64,000 bases of DNA from Puniceicoccales bacterium (GTDB lineage Bacteria > Verrucomicrobiota > Verrucomicrobiia > Opitutales > UBA953), in NCBI GenBank assembly GCA_031269335.1, contig JAISZI010000036.1, forward strand, positions 1 to 64,000, in the 5' to 3' direction. The notes under the pieces are model-generated. The model was given only the letters and a program-made list of their open reading frames with translations. It was not told the origin of the DNA and did not search any database. The translations under genes and the position numbers were made by a program. Below, piece by piece: positions 31,137 to 40,690 of this stretch; positions within the stretch are counted from its first letter, which is position 1, and the number at the start of each line of letters is the position of its first letter.

Positions 31137-31469
31137 ATGGGAAATTTCATCAGTAATCAGCTCGTCAAGTTCCTAAACCAACGGCTCGCCGGCGTCGGCG
31201 TCGTAGATTCGGTTGATCTGGGGCGTGACTCGCTATCGGCAAAAATCAATTTGCTCGGCGAACCCAATCCACTCGACCTGCGCCTTTCAGGCATTCGCTG
31301 GTCAACGGGTGAAGGGAAATTTCACATTCTCTACGAAGAAGCTTTTGTATCAAAGGAATGGATGCAGGGGCTGTTAAACATTCTCTCTCAACGGACAAGT
31401 AATCGCATCAGCATGCCGGATAAAATTTCTCTCATGCCGTTAAAAGTGATGTTCCCTAAAGCAGACTGA
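31137..31469 (+). CDS. Hypothetical protein (110 aa)
   Basis: Uninterrupted ORF with ordinary composition in its own gap, flanked by minus-strand genes; no recognised family. Confidence 0.5.
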   Translation: MGNFISNQLVKFLNQRLAGVGVVDSVDLGRDSLSAKINLLGEPNPLDLRLSGIRWSTGEGKFHILYEEAFVSKEWMQGLLNILSQRTSNRISMPDKISLMPLKVMFPKAD

Positions 31470-31648
31470 ACCGCTGTCCAAAACGCTTATCGCCCCTGCA
31501 AAAACAAGGGTCTGTTGTGTAGCTAAAAAAAGGAGAGCGGAGGGATTTCTAAAAGCGAAAAGAATGGCAAAATAAAATCATGTTTTGCCTCTTCTTTTTT
31601 TCTACAAACAATAAGTGAAATCGTATCAAAACGGGCGTTTATACTGAA

Positions 31649-32281
31649 TCACGGGTGGTTTTCACGATCTGGTGCTGCGGAGCCGAAAAATTCCGGCATA
31701 GTGGCGTCGCCGCCGGCGGAGATGTCGGAGCAACGCAACACTTTCAACAAGGTCATCGCGATTATTTTGGCGTCGAGGAGGAGGGAGTGGTTGTCCACAT
31801 ACCAAACATCGAGGCGGAATTTTTCTTCCCAAGAAATGGCGTTGCGTCCGTTCACCTGCGCCCAACCGGTGAGTCCCGGTCTAACCTCGTGGCGGCGCGC
31901 CTGTTCCGGCGTGTAGCGGGGAAGGTAGCGCGTCAACAGCGGGCGCGGACCGACGATGCTCATGTCGCCTTTGAGGACGTTCCAAAATTCCGGTAGTTCG
32001 TCGAGACTCGTTTGGCGCAAAAAGCGGCCTATGGGCGTAAGGCGTTCTCCGTCGGGCAAAAGCACACCGGCGGCATCGCGCACGTCCGTCATGGTGCGAA
32101 ATTTCACCATTTTGAAAATGCGGGCATTTTTCCCTGGGCGTTCCTGCCGAAAAAAAACCGGACTGCCGATTTTCCAGCGAATGAGGCCGCACAAGACAAC
32201 CATTAGCGGTGCCGAAGCGAGTAAGGCGAAGGCGGAAAACACGATGTCGAAAAAACGCTTAATCATGGTCATTTTGCACAA
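31649..32281 (-). CDS. Bacterial sugar transferase (undecaprenyl-phosphate sugar phosphotransferase, single domain)
   Basis: 'IKRFFDIVFSAFALL', 'VFFRQERPGKNARIFKMVKFRTM', 'RQTSLDELPEFWNVLKGDMSIVGPRPLL', 'EVRPGLTGWAQVNGRN'. Confidence 0.95.
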   Translation of the reverse strand: MCKMTMIKRFFDIVFSAFALLASAPLMVVLCGLIRWKIGSPVFFRQERPGKNARIFKMVKFRTMTDVRDAAGVLLPDGERLTPIGRFLRQTSLDELPEFWNVLKGDMSIVGPRPLLTRYLPRYTPEQARRHEVRPGLTGWAQVNGRNAISWEEKFRLDVWYVDNHSLLLDAKIIAMTLLKVLRCSDISAGGDATMPEFFGSAAPDRENHP

Positions 32282-35001
32282 AGTTTCCAGATGACGGCAT
32301 CATCCCAGTCGATCCCCTCGTCCGCCTCCTGTTCGCGGCTGTGAATCGTAACGCGGGCACCTGCGGCACCTGCGGGGGCGCGTCCAAGACAGACCACGGG
32401 TTGCCATTGTTCGCCCGTGTCAACGGGGTGGATAATAGAGACGTGCCGCCCGCGAATCTTCCCGCCGCGTGCGTCCAGAAATTGCAGTTCCAAAGCGGCG
32501 TATGTTCCCGGGTTGACGCGCCCGCGAAAAACCGCCTTGGCGACCACCCACTCGCCTTCTTCCACACCCGCCACATCCCGCGAAAGAGCGACGCGCTCGC
32601 TCCCCAATATGCGCAAAAACCCCGCCTCCGGCAAACGGCGGGCAGCGTCCCCGTTTTCCGCTGTGTTGTCGTGCGGGGAAGGCACCGGGCGAAAGCCGAG
32701 GCGCAGCGTCTCGTTTTCAACCAGCGAAACGCGCCACGGCGGATTCGGCAGGGAAACCGCCCCTCTGCCGTCGGCCGCTGGGGCAAAACCTGCCGCGCCA
32801 AAATCCTCGCTTGCGAGCAGACGGGCACCCGTGGAGCGAGCGAGCACGCTCACCAACGAGCCTGCGCCGTGCTGCGTCGCAAACCGGGTCGTCTCGTGCC
32901 AAACTTCGCTCCATTGCGCACCCACGCGCCCGCCCGCCGCCAAGCCCGTCTTGGCGGTGCGCAAAAGCCGTTCGACCACGGTGTAGCCGACTCCGCCGGT
33001 GAGGAAACGCCCCCATTCGCGCCGTCCGCCAAGGTTCAGCGAGGAGCGATTCCAGCGTTCCAAGGCGTCTAAAAATTCTCTGCGTGCGGCGGCTTCTCCG
33101 GCGAGCAAGCGCAAGGTCTCACGCGCCTCGGCAGGCGTGGCGGGCGTGCGCCGCAACAAATTCTCGCGCAGCCGGTAATATGCCAGAAAACGCTCTGTGA
33201 CCTCGAAGGCGAGGGACACCATGCGGACGCGAACCTGTTGGCGCAAGAGGCGGTTGTTGTCGTGCGCCGCGAGAGATACCGGATGGGCGGGCGGAAACGA
33301 GCGCGCCGCCTCGTCGAGTGCGGTGCGCATCCGCCGCTGGTTTTCTACGGAAACGAGTGCGCCCATGTTTTCCACACGCCAAAACTTCAGCCAACGCGCC
33401 GGTCCCGCACGCTCCTCCCAGCAAAGTCCGGCGGTGTCGAAGAACTCGCGCATCGGCGCGGCGGCGGGACCGTAGGCCTCATTAAAAAAATGGCGCAGGA
33501 GCAGCGCGCTGTTTTGCGAGGGGTAAAGCAGAAGGCGCCCCGCAAGCCACGCTTTGGGCGCGTCGAAACTCCATTCGGGGTAAAGTTCCGCGTAAAACAG
33601 GCTCGCGCCGTTGTCCGCGCCCCAGCGAATAGAATCAATTTCCTCGTCGAAAAAAACACGCGGCAGGAGGAAATCCCGTCCGTAATAATAGTCGTAAAGA
33701 CCAAAATGGCGGACGCCGCTCCGCGCCCATTGGCGGATGAGTCGGCTGTCGTGCTGCCGAAACACGGGGTCGCGCCATTGGGAACGATCGGCGGTGAGCA
33801 CAGGAAAAATGTTAGGGTGCAGCGGAAAGTCCGGGGTGCGTTCGCAATGCGAGTAGGCGATGCAACCGAGCAGCTTGTCCGGCGGCGGCGGCGTGATAGC
33901 AACGGGAGGCTCTCCGCCCAGCGGCATGAGATCGCGCCAGCGCACTGCGTCCCAGCCACGCCCGGGCACGCCGACAGGCGATGGCCAGAGTGCGGTGGCA
34001 ACACGGTTCATGAAGACGAACACATAATTGCTGTAATCGGGCTTGCCGCGAAAATAGCGTCCGGGAGGCGCCAGCACACGCGATGTCTCCGACTCGTCCC
34101 AAGTCATATTGTCGTTGATTCCGAGCGGGAACACCTTTTCGCGGGGATTTTCGCTAAAAAAAGCCGCCGCCCGCCGCGCCGCGTGTGTAGCCGCGCCGGG
34201 GGCGGCGAGATTGGGCTGCGGTTCAAGCGCCCCGCGCCCCGACGGGAGTTCGCGCCGCCCGTCAAGCAAGGGAAAAAAGTCTGGGCGTTTCCGTGCTATC
34301 TCGGCGTCAAACACATGGTGCAACGCGTGCGAAAAGGACGGCAACACGCCGAACCCGTTGTCGCGCAACCACGTCGCCGCCTCCGGCGAGTCCCCCAATC
34401 CCCCCAGATAACGCCAGCGGTAAGCGGGGCGGCAGACATGCGGCGAACGCGGCGCCGCGATCATTCCGCGCCGTTCCCACTCTGCGCCCCACTCGCCGGG
34501 CAAGAGAAACGCCACGCCCAAGTGCCGCTGGATAAACTCGCCCACCGCGAGACGCGTCGCCAGCGGCGTGTTGCCGAGAATAAAAAGGGCGTTCCCGTTG
34601 CGCATCTCCCACGCCCACGCCTCGCCATCGGCATCGGGCGCACGCACGCCGAGTTCCCCCGCCCGTCGCGTCGCACCGGTGTAAATACCGGAAGCCGCCG
34701 CACCGGCACCCTCCGCAGCAATTTCCGGCTTAACCCCGCTCACGCGCTCGATCCAAACGGCGAGAGTCTCAGCAGCGTCGCGCTCCTCCGACGCGGGATT
34801 GTTCGGAAGATAGATTTTTCCGTTAAAAACACCGTCTCTCACGAGCCAGCCGACATCAAACTCCGGACCGAAAACAGGTTGCGACGCCAGCGGCGCAAAC
34901 AAGCCCGCGACAATCACCGCCAGAAGAAAAACCCGCCGCGCCGCACCCTGCAATCCGCCCGTGCGCCCGTCCCCGGTGGTGTTTTTCGGCCTGTCGTCCA
35001 T
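32269..35001 (-). CDS. DUF4838 domain protein (large secreted glycosidase-like)
   Basis: 'IYLPNNPASEERDAAETLAVWIERVSGVKPEI', 'FILGNTPLATRLAVGEFIQRHLGVAFLLPGEWGAEW', 'YYYGRDFLLPRVFFDEEIDSIRWGADNGASLFYAELYPEWSFDAPKAWLAGRLLLYPSQN'. Start placed at MDDRPKN (35001). Confidence 0.75.
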   Translation of the reverse strand: MDDRPKNTTGDGRTGGLQGAARRVFLLAVIVAGLFAPLASQPVFGPEFDVGWLVRDGVFNGKIYLPNNPASEERDAAETLAVWIERVSGVKPEIAAEGAGAAASGIYTGATRRAGELGVRAPDADGEAWAWEMRNGNALFILGNTPLATRLAVGEFIQRHLGVAFLLPGEWGAEWERRGMIAAPRSPHVCRPAYRWRYLGGLGDSPEAATWLRDNGFGVLPSFSHALHHVFDAEIARKRPDFFPLLDGRRELPSGRGALEPQPNLAAPGAATHAARRAAAFFSENPREKVFPLGINDNMTWDESETSRVLAPPGRYFRGKPDYSNYVFVFMNRVATALWPSPVGVPGRGWDAVRWRDLMPLGGEPPVAITPPPPDKLLGCIAYSHCERTPDFPLHPNIFPVLTADRSQWRDPVFRQHDSRLIRQWARSGVRHFGLYDYYYGRDFLLPRVFFDEEIDSIRWGADNGASLFYAELYPEWSFDAPKAWLAGRLLLYPSQNSALLLRHFFNEAYGPAAAPMREFFDTAGLCWEERAGPARWLKFWRVENMGALVSVENQRRMRTALDEAARSFPPAHPVSLAAHDNNRLLRQQVRVRMVSLAFEVTERFLAYYRLRENLLRRTPATPAEARETLRLLAGEAAARREFLDALERWNRSSLNLGGRREWGRFLTGGVGYTVVERLLRTAKTGLAAGGRVGAQWSEVWHETTRFATQHGAGSLVSVLARSTGARLLASEDFGAAGFAPAADGRGAVSLPNPPWRVSLVENETLRLGFRPVPSPHDNTAENGDAARRLPEAGFLRILGSERVALSRDVAGVEEGEWVVAKAVFRGRVNPGTYAALELQFLDARGGKIRGRHVSIIHPVDTGEQWQPVVCLGRAPAGAAGARVTIHSREQEADEGIDWDDAVIWKLCAK

Positions 35002-35008
35002 GGGAGTC

Positions 35009-35692
35009 TCAGCGAACGTCAGAAGGGGAAGTTCCAACACCGCCCCTCAATGCCTGCCGCGCCCGAATAAATTCTACAACAACGGGAATCAGCGAAACCA
35101 CAACGATTCCCACAATCACGAGGTGGAAGTATCGCTTCACGATTGGAAGATTCCCAAATAGATATCCTCCAACGACAAAGAACATTATCCAAAGAAACCC
35201 TCCGGTCACGTTATAGAAAGCAAAGCGCGTGTAACGCATCTTTCCAATCCCCGCAACAAAGGGGACGAAGGTGCGGATTATGGGCGCAAAACGGGCGAGC
35301 AAAATGGCGCGTCCTCCGAATTTTTCAAAAAACGCATGGGCGCGTTCGAGATGTTTCTTCCGTAAAAAAATGGAATCTTCGCGGGTGAACACCTTCGGAC
35401 CGGCTCTCGCCCCAATCCAGTAATTCACGGAATCGCCAAGCACGGCGGCTGTCCAAAGGAGAACAATCAACACGGCGGCATTCAACCCCGTCTCCGGCAT
35501 CGCACACAGCGCGCCAGCCGCAAATAACAGCGAGTCCCCAGGCAAAAAAGGGGTCACGACAAATCCTGTCTCCGCAAAGATGATGAGGAAAAGTAATGCG
35601 TAAGTCCATAACCCGTATTTAGTAGTAAAACCCGCCAAGTGAACGTCCACGTGCAGGACAAAGTCCACAAGCTGCTTGAAAAGTTCTTCCAT
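35009..35692 (-). CDS. DedA / SNARE-associated (VTT) family membrane protein
   Basis: 'IIFAETGFVVTPFLPGDSLLFAAGALCA', 'GDSVNYWIGARAGPKVF', 'RFAPIIRTFVPFVAGIGKMRYTRFAFYNVTGGFLW'. Confidence 0.95.
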   Translation of the reverse strand: MEELFKQLVDFVLHVDVHLAGFTTKYGLWTYALLFLIIFAETGFVVTPFLPGDSLLFAAGALCAMPETGLNAAVLIVLLWTAAVLGDSVNYWIGARAGPKVFTREDSIFLRKKHLERAHAFFEKFGGRAILLARFAPIIRTFVPFVAGIGKMRYTRFAFYNVTGGFLWIMFFVVGGYLFGNLPIVKRYFHLVIVGIVVVSLIPVVVEFIRARQALRGGVGTSPSDVR

Positions 35693-35785
35693 AATGTGCG
35701 CAGGAGAAAACGTTAATTTCGCCTTAAAGGAAGCCGGAAATCATCCGCTTCCCGCCCTGCCTGCCCGGCTCCGCCCGTGCGCGAT

Positions 35786-36454
35786 TCAACCATTCTCGCG
35801 CTTCTCTTTGCCGCCGGCGGGTGCCGCTGTCGGCGTCACCGCTGGCTTCGGCTCTCCGCCCGCAGACGAGTTCGCCTCCTTGGGTGCTGCCTTTTTCTCC
35901 GGAATGGGCACGCCCAGTGCCTTGTAAAGTTTGCGCCGCGCCTCATCCAAATCTTTGTAAGCCTGCGCAAGCTGTTGGCGTGTCGTGTTTAACAACCCGA
36001 CGACCTCGTTGTGCCGCCGGGCAAGTTCGTTGTGGCGGCGAATGCTGTCGTTGAGCCGCTCCGCGAAGTCTTTCAAACGGGAATTAAGCTCGGCTAAATG
36101 CTCGTCGCGCTCCTTCACGGCTTGCTCCCAGACCTTGATGTTTTCCCTAAGTTGCACGCAATCAGCATTTAGACGGGCATTGTCGGTCTCCACCTTGCGC
36201 AACACTTTTTGCGTCGCAGAAAGCTGTTCCTTGGTGTCCGCAAAATACTGTTTGAAATGCGCAAGATCGGCGGACAACCCGTCGATCGTCTGCTTATGCC
36301 CGGCAATCTCCTTCTCGTTCGCCGCCTTTGTCTGCAACAAACCCTCCACTTGACGGCGCAACAGCAGCTCGCCGTGCCATTGCACCGCACAAAAGCCCGC
36401 AAGTACAAGTGCACCAACCAAATTTAATAAAGTAAGCAACCGCATGTTTTTCAT
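35786..36454 (-). CDS. Membrane-anchored coiled-coil protein
   Basis: N-terminal TM 'LLTLLNLVGALVLAGFCAVQW' then long heptad-rich region; ATGA overlap with the upstream ExbD gene. Confidence 0.7.
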   Translation of the reverse strand: MKNMRLLTLLNLVGALVLAGFCAVQWHGELLLRRQVEGLLQTKAANEKEIAGHKQTIDGLSADLAHFKQYFADTKEQLSATQKVLRKVETDNARLNADCVQLRENIKVWEQAVKERDEHLAELNSRLKDFAERLNDSIRRHNELARRHNEVVGLLNTTRQQLAQAYKDLDEARRKLYKALGVPIPEKKAAPKEANSSAGGEPKPAVTPTAAPAGGKEKRENG

Positions 36455-36909
36455 GGTTTGGGAGAGGAAGAGGCACCCGCGCCGTCCTTGGCGTCAATGG
36501 TGCGCACCTCGAAGGAAACGTTTTGGATGCCCGCCGCCCGCGTAGCGTTAAGGACTCGCACCATATCGCCGTGCCGCGTGTCCGCATCCCCGCTGATGAG
36601 CACGCGCAACGAGGAATCCGCCTGGATCCGCGTTTTCAAGGTGAGCGCAAGCTCGGTCGCCCCCACGGGCGTCTTGTCAAGATATATGACCCCGGCCTTG
36701 TCCACACTAATGCTAATGAGATTGTTTTTCATCTCGGCAACGACCGCAGTCGCCGTAGGGAGATTCACTTGAACCCGCTTCAAACTCACCATCCCGATGC
36801 TGACCAACATGAAGGACGCGAGAAGAAAGAACATGATGTCTATGAGGGGGATAACCTCAATACGAGCTTCGCATTCTGCGGAAAGTTTTGAACCAAGTTT
36901 GACTGGCAT
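36451..36909 (-). CDS. ExbD/TolR biopolymer transport protein
   Basis: 'ARIEVIPLIDIMFFLLASFMLVSIGMVSLKRVQVNLPTA', 'SLRVLISGDADTRHGDMVRVLNATRAAGI'. Start placed at MPVKLGS (36909). Confidence 0.9.
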   Translation of the reverse strand: MPVKLGSKLSAECEARIEVIPLIDIMFFLLASFMLVSIGMVSLKRVQVNLPTATAVVAEMKNNLISISVDKAGVIYLDKTPVGATELALTLKTRIQADSSLRVLISGDADTRHGDMVRVLNATRAAGIQNVSFEVRTIDAKDGAGASSSPKP

Positions 36910-37074
36910 GGGTATAAAGACGCGATGGGCGTGCAATTGATGTGAGGGGCGCATTTTCCACAAAAGACCCCGTGAAGAAAAGTTTTTTCCTTCGCGCCGC
37001 CCGCCGCCCCATGACGCTATGGGCGCGGCGAAAGTTGACAGAGGTTGACTCGCGGCGCACTTGGTGGTTCAGGG

Positions 37075-37614
37075 ATGGACATGCCTGTATGCATTGTCAT
37101 CGGCGGACCAAACGGCTCTGGCAAATCCACCTTCGCCCACGAATACCTACCGTTGGAGGCGGGGGTGCTTCGGTTCATCAATACCGACGCAATCGCCCGC
37201 GGTCTTTCCCCTTTTGCGCCAATGTTGGCGGTTCGTTCGGCGGCGCGCATCGCCATTACGGAAATGCACCGCACCGTGGCAGACCAAAAAGATTTCGCCC
37301 TCGAAACGACGCTCTCCGGCAAAACACACGCCCTCTTTTTCAAAGCATGGAAAAAGGCGGGCTACAGAATCGAGATCGCCTACCTCAAAATCGATGTCCC
37401 AGACCTGGCTGTCCAACGCGTCGCCATGCGCGTCGCCCAGGGCGGACACCCCGTTCCGGAACAATCCATTCGCCGGCGGGTCAAACGAAGCTGGGAAAAT
37501 TTCAACGAAATCTACAAAAAGTTGGCATCCGACTGGTGGGTCTTTGACGCCAGCACACGAGAAATGCTTGACGCGAAGTTCAAGGACGACATCTTCTACG
37601 GGTGGAAACTATGA
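37075..37614 (+). CDS. Zeta toxin-like P-loop kinase
   Basis: 'MPVCIVIGGPNGSGKSTFAHEYLP', 'FINTDAIARGLSP', 'ALETTLSGKTH'; typical zeta-toxin-family Walker A and substrate regions. Confidence 0.8.
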   Translation: MDMPVCIVIGGPNGSGKSTFAHEYLPLEAGVLRFINTDAIARGLSPFAPMLAVRSAARIAITEMHRTVADQKDFALETTLSGKTHALFFKAWKKAGYRIEIAYLKIDVPDLAVQRVAMRVAQGGHPVPEQSIRRRVKRSWENFNEIYKKLASDWWVFDASTREMLDAKFKDDIFYGWKL

Positions 37615-37802
37615 AAGAAACCACAACGCAGAAAGTCCGGTACAAGCGGACGCGGCAGGTTTGTGCCGCTATGCGGCGTGCTCAAATTGCAGCCGCAAAG
37701 AAGGCCATTGAGTTCGGGCAACTGCTCTACGTCGCACGAAAAGGTAAGGTAGTCGGCGTTGACCCGCGCAAAATTTTGCGACTGGTCAAGGCTTCTGCTT
37801 AA
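37611..37802 (+). CDS. Small basic protein, possible partner/antitoxin of the zeta-like kinase
   Basis: ATG at 37611 overlaps the TGA of the upstream gene (ATGA); MKETTTQKVRYKRTRQVCAAMRRAQIAAAKKAIEFGQLLYVARKGKVVGVDPRKILRLVKASA. Confidence 0.6.
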   Translation: MKETTTQKVRYKRTRQVCAAMRRAQIAAAKKAIEFGQLLYVARKGKVVGVDPRKILRLVKASA

Positions 37803-37831
37803 ATCCGAATGCTCACATAGCCTCATAAAAC

Positions 37832-37866
37832 GCCAAGCGGAGGAGCACCCAACTCCTCCGCTTGGC
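37832..37866 (+). terminator. Hairpin, 14-bp perfect stem, after the zeta-like/small gene pair
   Basis: gccaagcggaggag (37832-37845), 7-nt loop, ctcctccgcttggc (37853-37866); no T tract, so intrinsic termination is unproven. Confidence 0.5.
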
Positions 37867-37901
37867 TCGCCAAAACAACAAATCACCCCCGCATCGACAT
37901 C

Positions 37902-38465
37902 ATGCTGCTCGTCATTGATAACTTCGATTCCTTCACCTACAATCTCGTCCAATACTTCGGTCAACTCGGCGTCGAACAACGGGTGTTTCGTAACAACGAA
38001 ATCACCGTCCGCGAGGCAATTGCCCTCAAACCCTCCCGCGTAATGATCTCCCCGGGACCGTGCTCGCCCTCCGACGCTGGCATCAGCCTCGACATCATAG
38101 CCGCCTTCTCCGGACGCGTCCCCCTGCTCGGCGTCTGCCTCGGTCATCAAGGCATCGGGCAATTTTTCGGCGGCAAAGTTATCCGCGCCCCCCGCCTCAT
38201 GCACGGCAAGACTTCTCCCATTTTCCATTGCGGCACAGGCCTTTTCAAAGGATTGCCAACACCCTTTCGCGCAACGCGTTACCACTCACTCATTGTCAAA
38301 CGAGAAACCCTGCCGGACTGCCTTGAAGTCACCGCGGAAACCGAAGATGGGATCATCATGGGGCTGCGCCACAAAACCCTCTCCGTCCACGGCGTCCAAT
38401 TCCACCCCGAATCTTACGCAACCGACTACGGAATGAACATCTTGGAAAATTTCCTCACGCTTTAA
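37902..38465 (+). CDS. Anthranilate / aminodeoxychorismate synthase glutamine amidotransferase component II
   Basis: '[19 protein letters not shown]', '[16 protein letters not shown]', '[17 protein letters not shown]', '[16 protein letters not shown]'; TrpG and PabA cannot be separated from this sequence alone. Confidence 0.95.
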   Translation: MLLVIDNFDSFTYNLVQYFGQLGVEQRVFRNNEITVREAIALKPSRVMISPGPCSPSDAGISLDIIAAFSGRVPLLGVCLGHQGIGQFFGGKVIRAPRLMHGKTSPIFHCGTGLFKGLPTPFRATRYHSLIVKRETLPDCLEVTAETEDGIIMGLRHKTLSVHGVQFHPESYATDYGMNILENFLTL

Positions 38466-38475
38466 CGCTCCCCCC

Positions 38476-39099
38476 GTGCCCAACGCGAACACCGACTTCT
38501 CCCTCTACCTCGTAACAGATGCCCCCTCTCGTTGCCGCCTCGGCTTGCTCGCCACCGTAGAAGCTGCCATCGACGGCGGCGTCACTCTCGTCCAATACCG
38601 CAGCACACATCCCCTCAAAGGTGCCGCCTACGCCGAAGCCCTCGCCCTGCGCCAACTGCTCTCCTCCCGCTCCATTCCGCTCATCATCAACAACCACGCC
38701 GATCTCGCCCTCGCACTCGACGCCGACGGCCTTCACATCGGTCAACACGACCTGCCCCCACCCGTCGCACGCCGCCTCCTCGGCAAAAACAAACTCCTCG
38801 GTCTCTCCATCAACAACCACACCCAACTCGCCAAAACCGATTTCTCGCTGCTGGACTACATCGGCATCGGTCCCATTTTCGCGACACAGACAAAACCGGA
38901 CGCCTCCCCCGTCGTCGGCCTCGAACACCTCGCCGCGCTCGTCCGCCAAAGCCCATTACCAGTCGTCGCCATCGGCGGCATTTCCTCCGAAAACGCCACC
39001 GCCACCCGCGCCACCGGAGTCGCCGGCCTCGCCGTAGTCTCCGCCATCTGCTCCGCCCCCAACCCCGCCGCCGCCGCCGCCCTCCTCCGAAACCGCTAA
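38476..39099 (+). CDS. thiE: Thiamine-phosphate synthase
   Basis: GTG start; 'GGVTLVQYRSTHPLKG', 'LIINNHADLALALDADGLHIGQHDLP', 'DYIGIGPIFATQTKPDASPVVGLEHLAALV', 'VVAIGGISSENA'. Confidence 0.9.
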   Translation: MPNANTDFSLYLVTDAPSRCRLGLLATVEAAIDGGVTLVQYRSTHPLKGAAYAEALALRQLLSSRSIPLIINNHADLALALDADGLHIGQHDLPPPVARRLLGKNKLLGLSINNHTQLAKTDFSLLDYIGIGPIFATQTKPDASPVVGLEHLAALVRQSPLPVVAIGGISSENATATRATGVAGLAVVSAICSAPNPAAAAALLRNR

Positions 39100-39128
39100 C
39101 CTGCGGACGTGCGCGTCCAGCGGTAGTG

Positions 39129-40649
39129 TCACCGCAATTTGCACACCGCGCATCTTGCGCTGCTTTTGTTGATGCCGCCGGTGGTTTCGCCGAGCGAGGC
39201 GGAAAGTGTCAGCGGCGCGACATCGGGAATTTCGGGAAGGTCTGCCAATGGCGCCATGTCCAATTTGCTGATGTCGTAATGCCGCATGAGCTTCAACGCC
39301 GGGGCAAGCTGCCGTGCCTGCGCATAGGATTGGCAGGTCGCGATTTGCTCCGGCGTGAGGTTGACGTTGACATTGTTTATCGCGGCATTTGCGCGCTGCA
39401 TCGGGAGGCAAACTTTTTCGTTGAACTGGTCGGCGTTTAAGCTGGAGAGATCGGCTTTGAAATAGGCGTTGGCGTTCAGTGCCTCCCGTTGCACAGCGAT
39501 GTTCTGCGAAATACCAGCCCAGTTTGGCGGGAGATTCATGTTCGCGGCGGCGTTGACATCGCCGGCACCAGGAATTTTCGCCGCGAGTTTATCCCCCAAA
39601 TCCACTCCGCCGCCTTGCAAATTACCCAAATTCGGCGCACCTAAATTCCCCTGTGCGCCCGCAAAAAATTCGCCCTTGGGCGCACCCGGCAATTGCGGCA
39701 AATCGGGCAGCGGGCGCGAAGGACGCGCCGGAGGAATGTTTTTCGATGTGTTTTCAATGGCGGTTTTTAATTTAACAAACGCTTTGGGGTCGGTGATTTT
39801 AATGTTAAACGCCTCGCAAACTTGAATGAGCTGCGTGAGCTTCGCCAACTCCGCCAATTGCACGGCGGGAAACGGGGGCAGCTTCGACATTGTAGAAACA
39901 ACAAAATCCACCGTTTTTTGCATTTTTACGGCGGCATTCGCGTCGTAGGCAAGATTGACACCGGTGTTCGCCTGGCATGTTTGCAAGCGCGAGACCGAGG
40001 CGTAAAATTCTTGCAATTTCGGGTCAACTGCGGGCGGCGGCAAATCCGGCAACGACGCCGAACCATCTGCGAGTGATTCGAGCGAAGCGCGTGCCTTGGC
40101 GTCAAGTTCGGGCGCGGCTAAATTAACCCCCGTGGCACTTTTCACTTGCGAAACCGCGACCGGCAAACTGGACATTTTCCCCATTTGCATATCGCTGACG
40201 GGCATGTTCTTTACGGCATCGGGAACGCGCAACGCACTTATTTCCGAAGGGGAGATGCCGGCGGCTTCAAGCGCGGTGTTGGCATTGGCGGCGCCGGCGG
40301 CAGCGTTAACCGCATCTTGCGCGGACGTCGCGACGCCGACGCCAGGTTGCCCGCTTATATTAACCATGGGCGCATCAATATCCGCACCACCGGCACCGCT
40401 TGTTTTATCGAGGGCAAGGTTCGCTTGCTTTGCACCGGCTTCAATTTTTCCCAACACCTCTCCCTGCTCGTTCAAAAACGCGAAATCGGGTTGCTCCGGC
40501 GCCGTCGCAACAACGGGGTCGAGCTTGTCCATTTTCACCGGTGGGATGTCCACTCCATCCGGCAGTTTTACGGACGGGCGTTCGCGCAATTTTTCCATTG
40601 TCTTATAGGGACAAAGACAAGGCGACGCGGATTTGAAAATGCCGAACAT
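39129..40649 (-). CDS. Uncharacterised Ala/Asn/Pro-rich protein (506 aa), last gene of the T6SS-adjacent minus-strand set
   Basis: Long uninterrupted ORF; low-complexity 'DAVNAAAGAANANTALEAAGI', 'PARPSRPLPDLPQLPGAPKG', C-terminal 'CAVCK'. No family recognised. Confidence 0.7.
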   Translation of the reverse strand: MFGIFKSASPCLCPYKTMEKLRERPSVKLPDGVDIPPVKMDKLDPVVATAPEQPDFAFLNEQGEVLGKIEAGAKQANLALDKTSGAGGADIDAPMVNISGQPGVGVATSAQDAVNAAAGAANANTALEAAGISPSEISALRVPDAVKNMPVSDMQMGKMSSLPVAVSQVKSATGVNLAAPELDAKARASLESLADGSASLPDLPPPAVDPKLQEFYASVSRLQTCQANTGVNLAYDANAAVKMQKTVDFVVSTMSKLPPFPAVQLAELAKLTQLIQVCEAFNIKITDPKAFVKLKTAIENTSKNIPPARPSRPLPDLPQLPGAPKGEFFAGAQGNLGAPNLGNLQGGGVDLGDKLAAKIPGAGDVNAAANMNLPPNWAGISQNIAVQREALNANAYFKADLSSLNADQFNEKVCLPMQRANAAINNVNVNLTPEQIATCQSYAQARQLAPALKLMRHYDISKLDMAPLADLPEIPDVAPLTLSASLGETTGGINKSSARCAVCKLR

Positions 40650-40690
40650 AAAAAAACGGTTTTATAGAAAGAAAAAAGAGGCAAAGAACG

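Noticed and set aside
33238-35070. 610-aa plus-strand ORF
   Set aside because: Antisense to the DUF4838 gene in GC-rich sequence; Arg/Pro/Ala-rich shadow translation with no family motifs.
39093-39123. Imperfect hairpin between convergent thiE and the 506-aa gene
   Set aside because: Short 5-bp stems with a large bulge and no T tract; too weak to call a terminator.
38532-39440. 302-aa plus-strand ORF
   Set aside because: Frame-shifted reading of thiE, Arg/His-rich, runs into the convergent gene.
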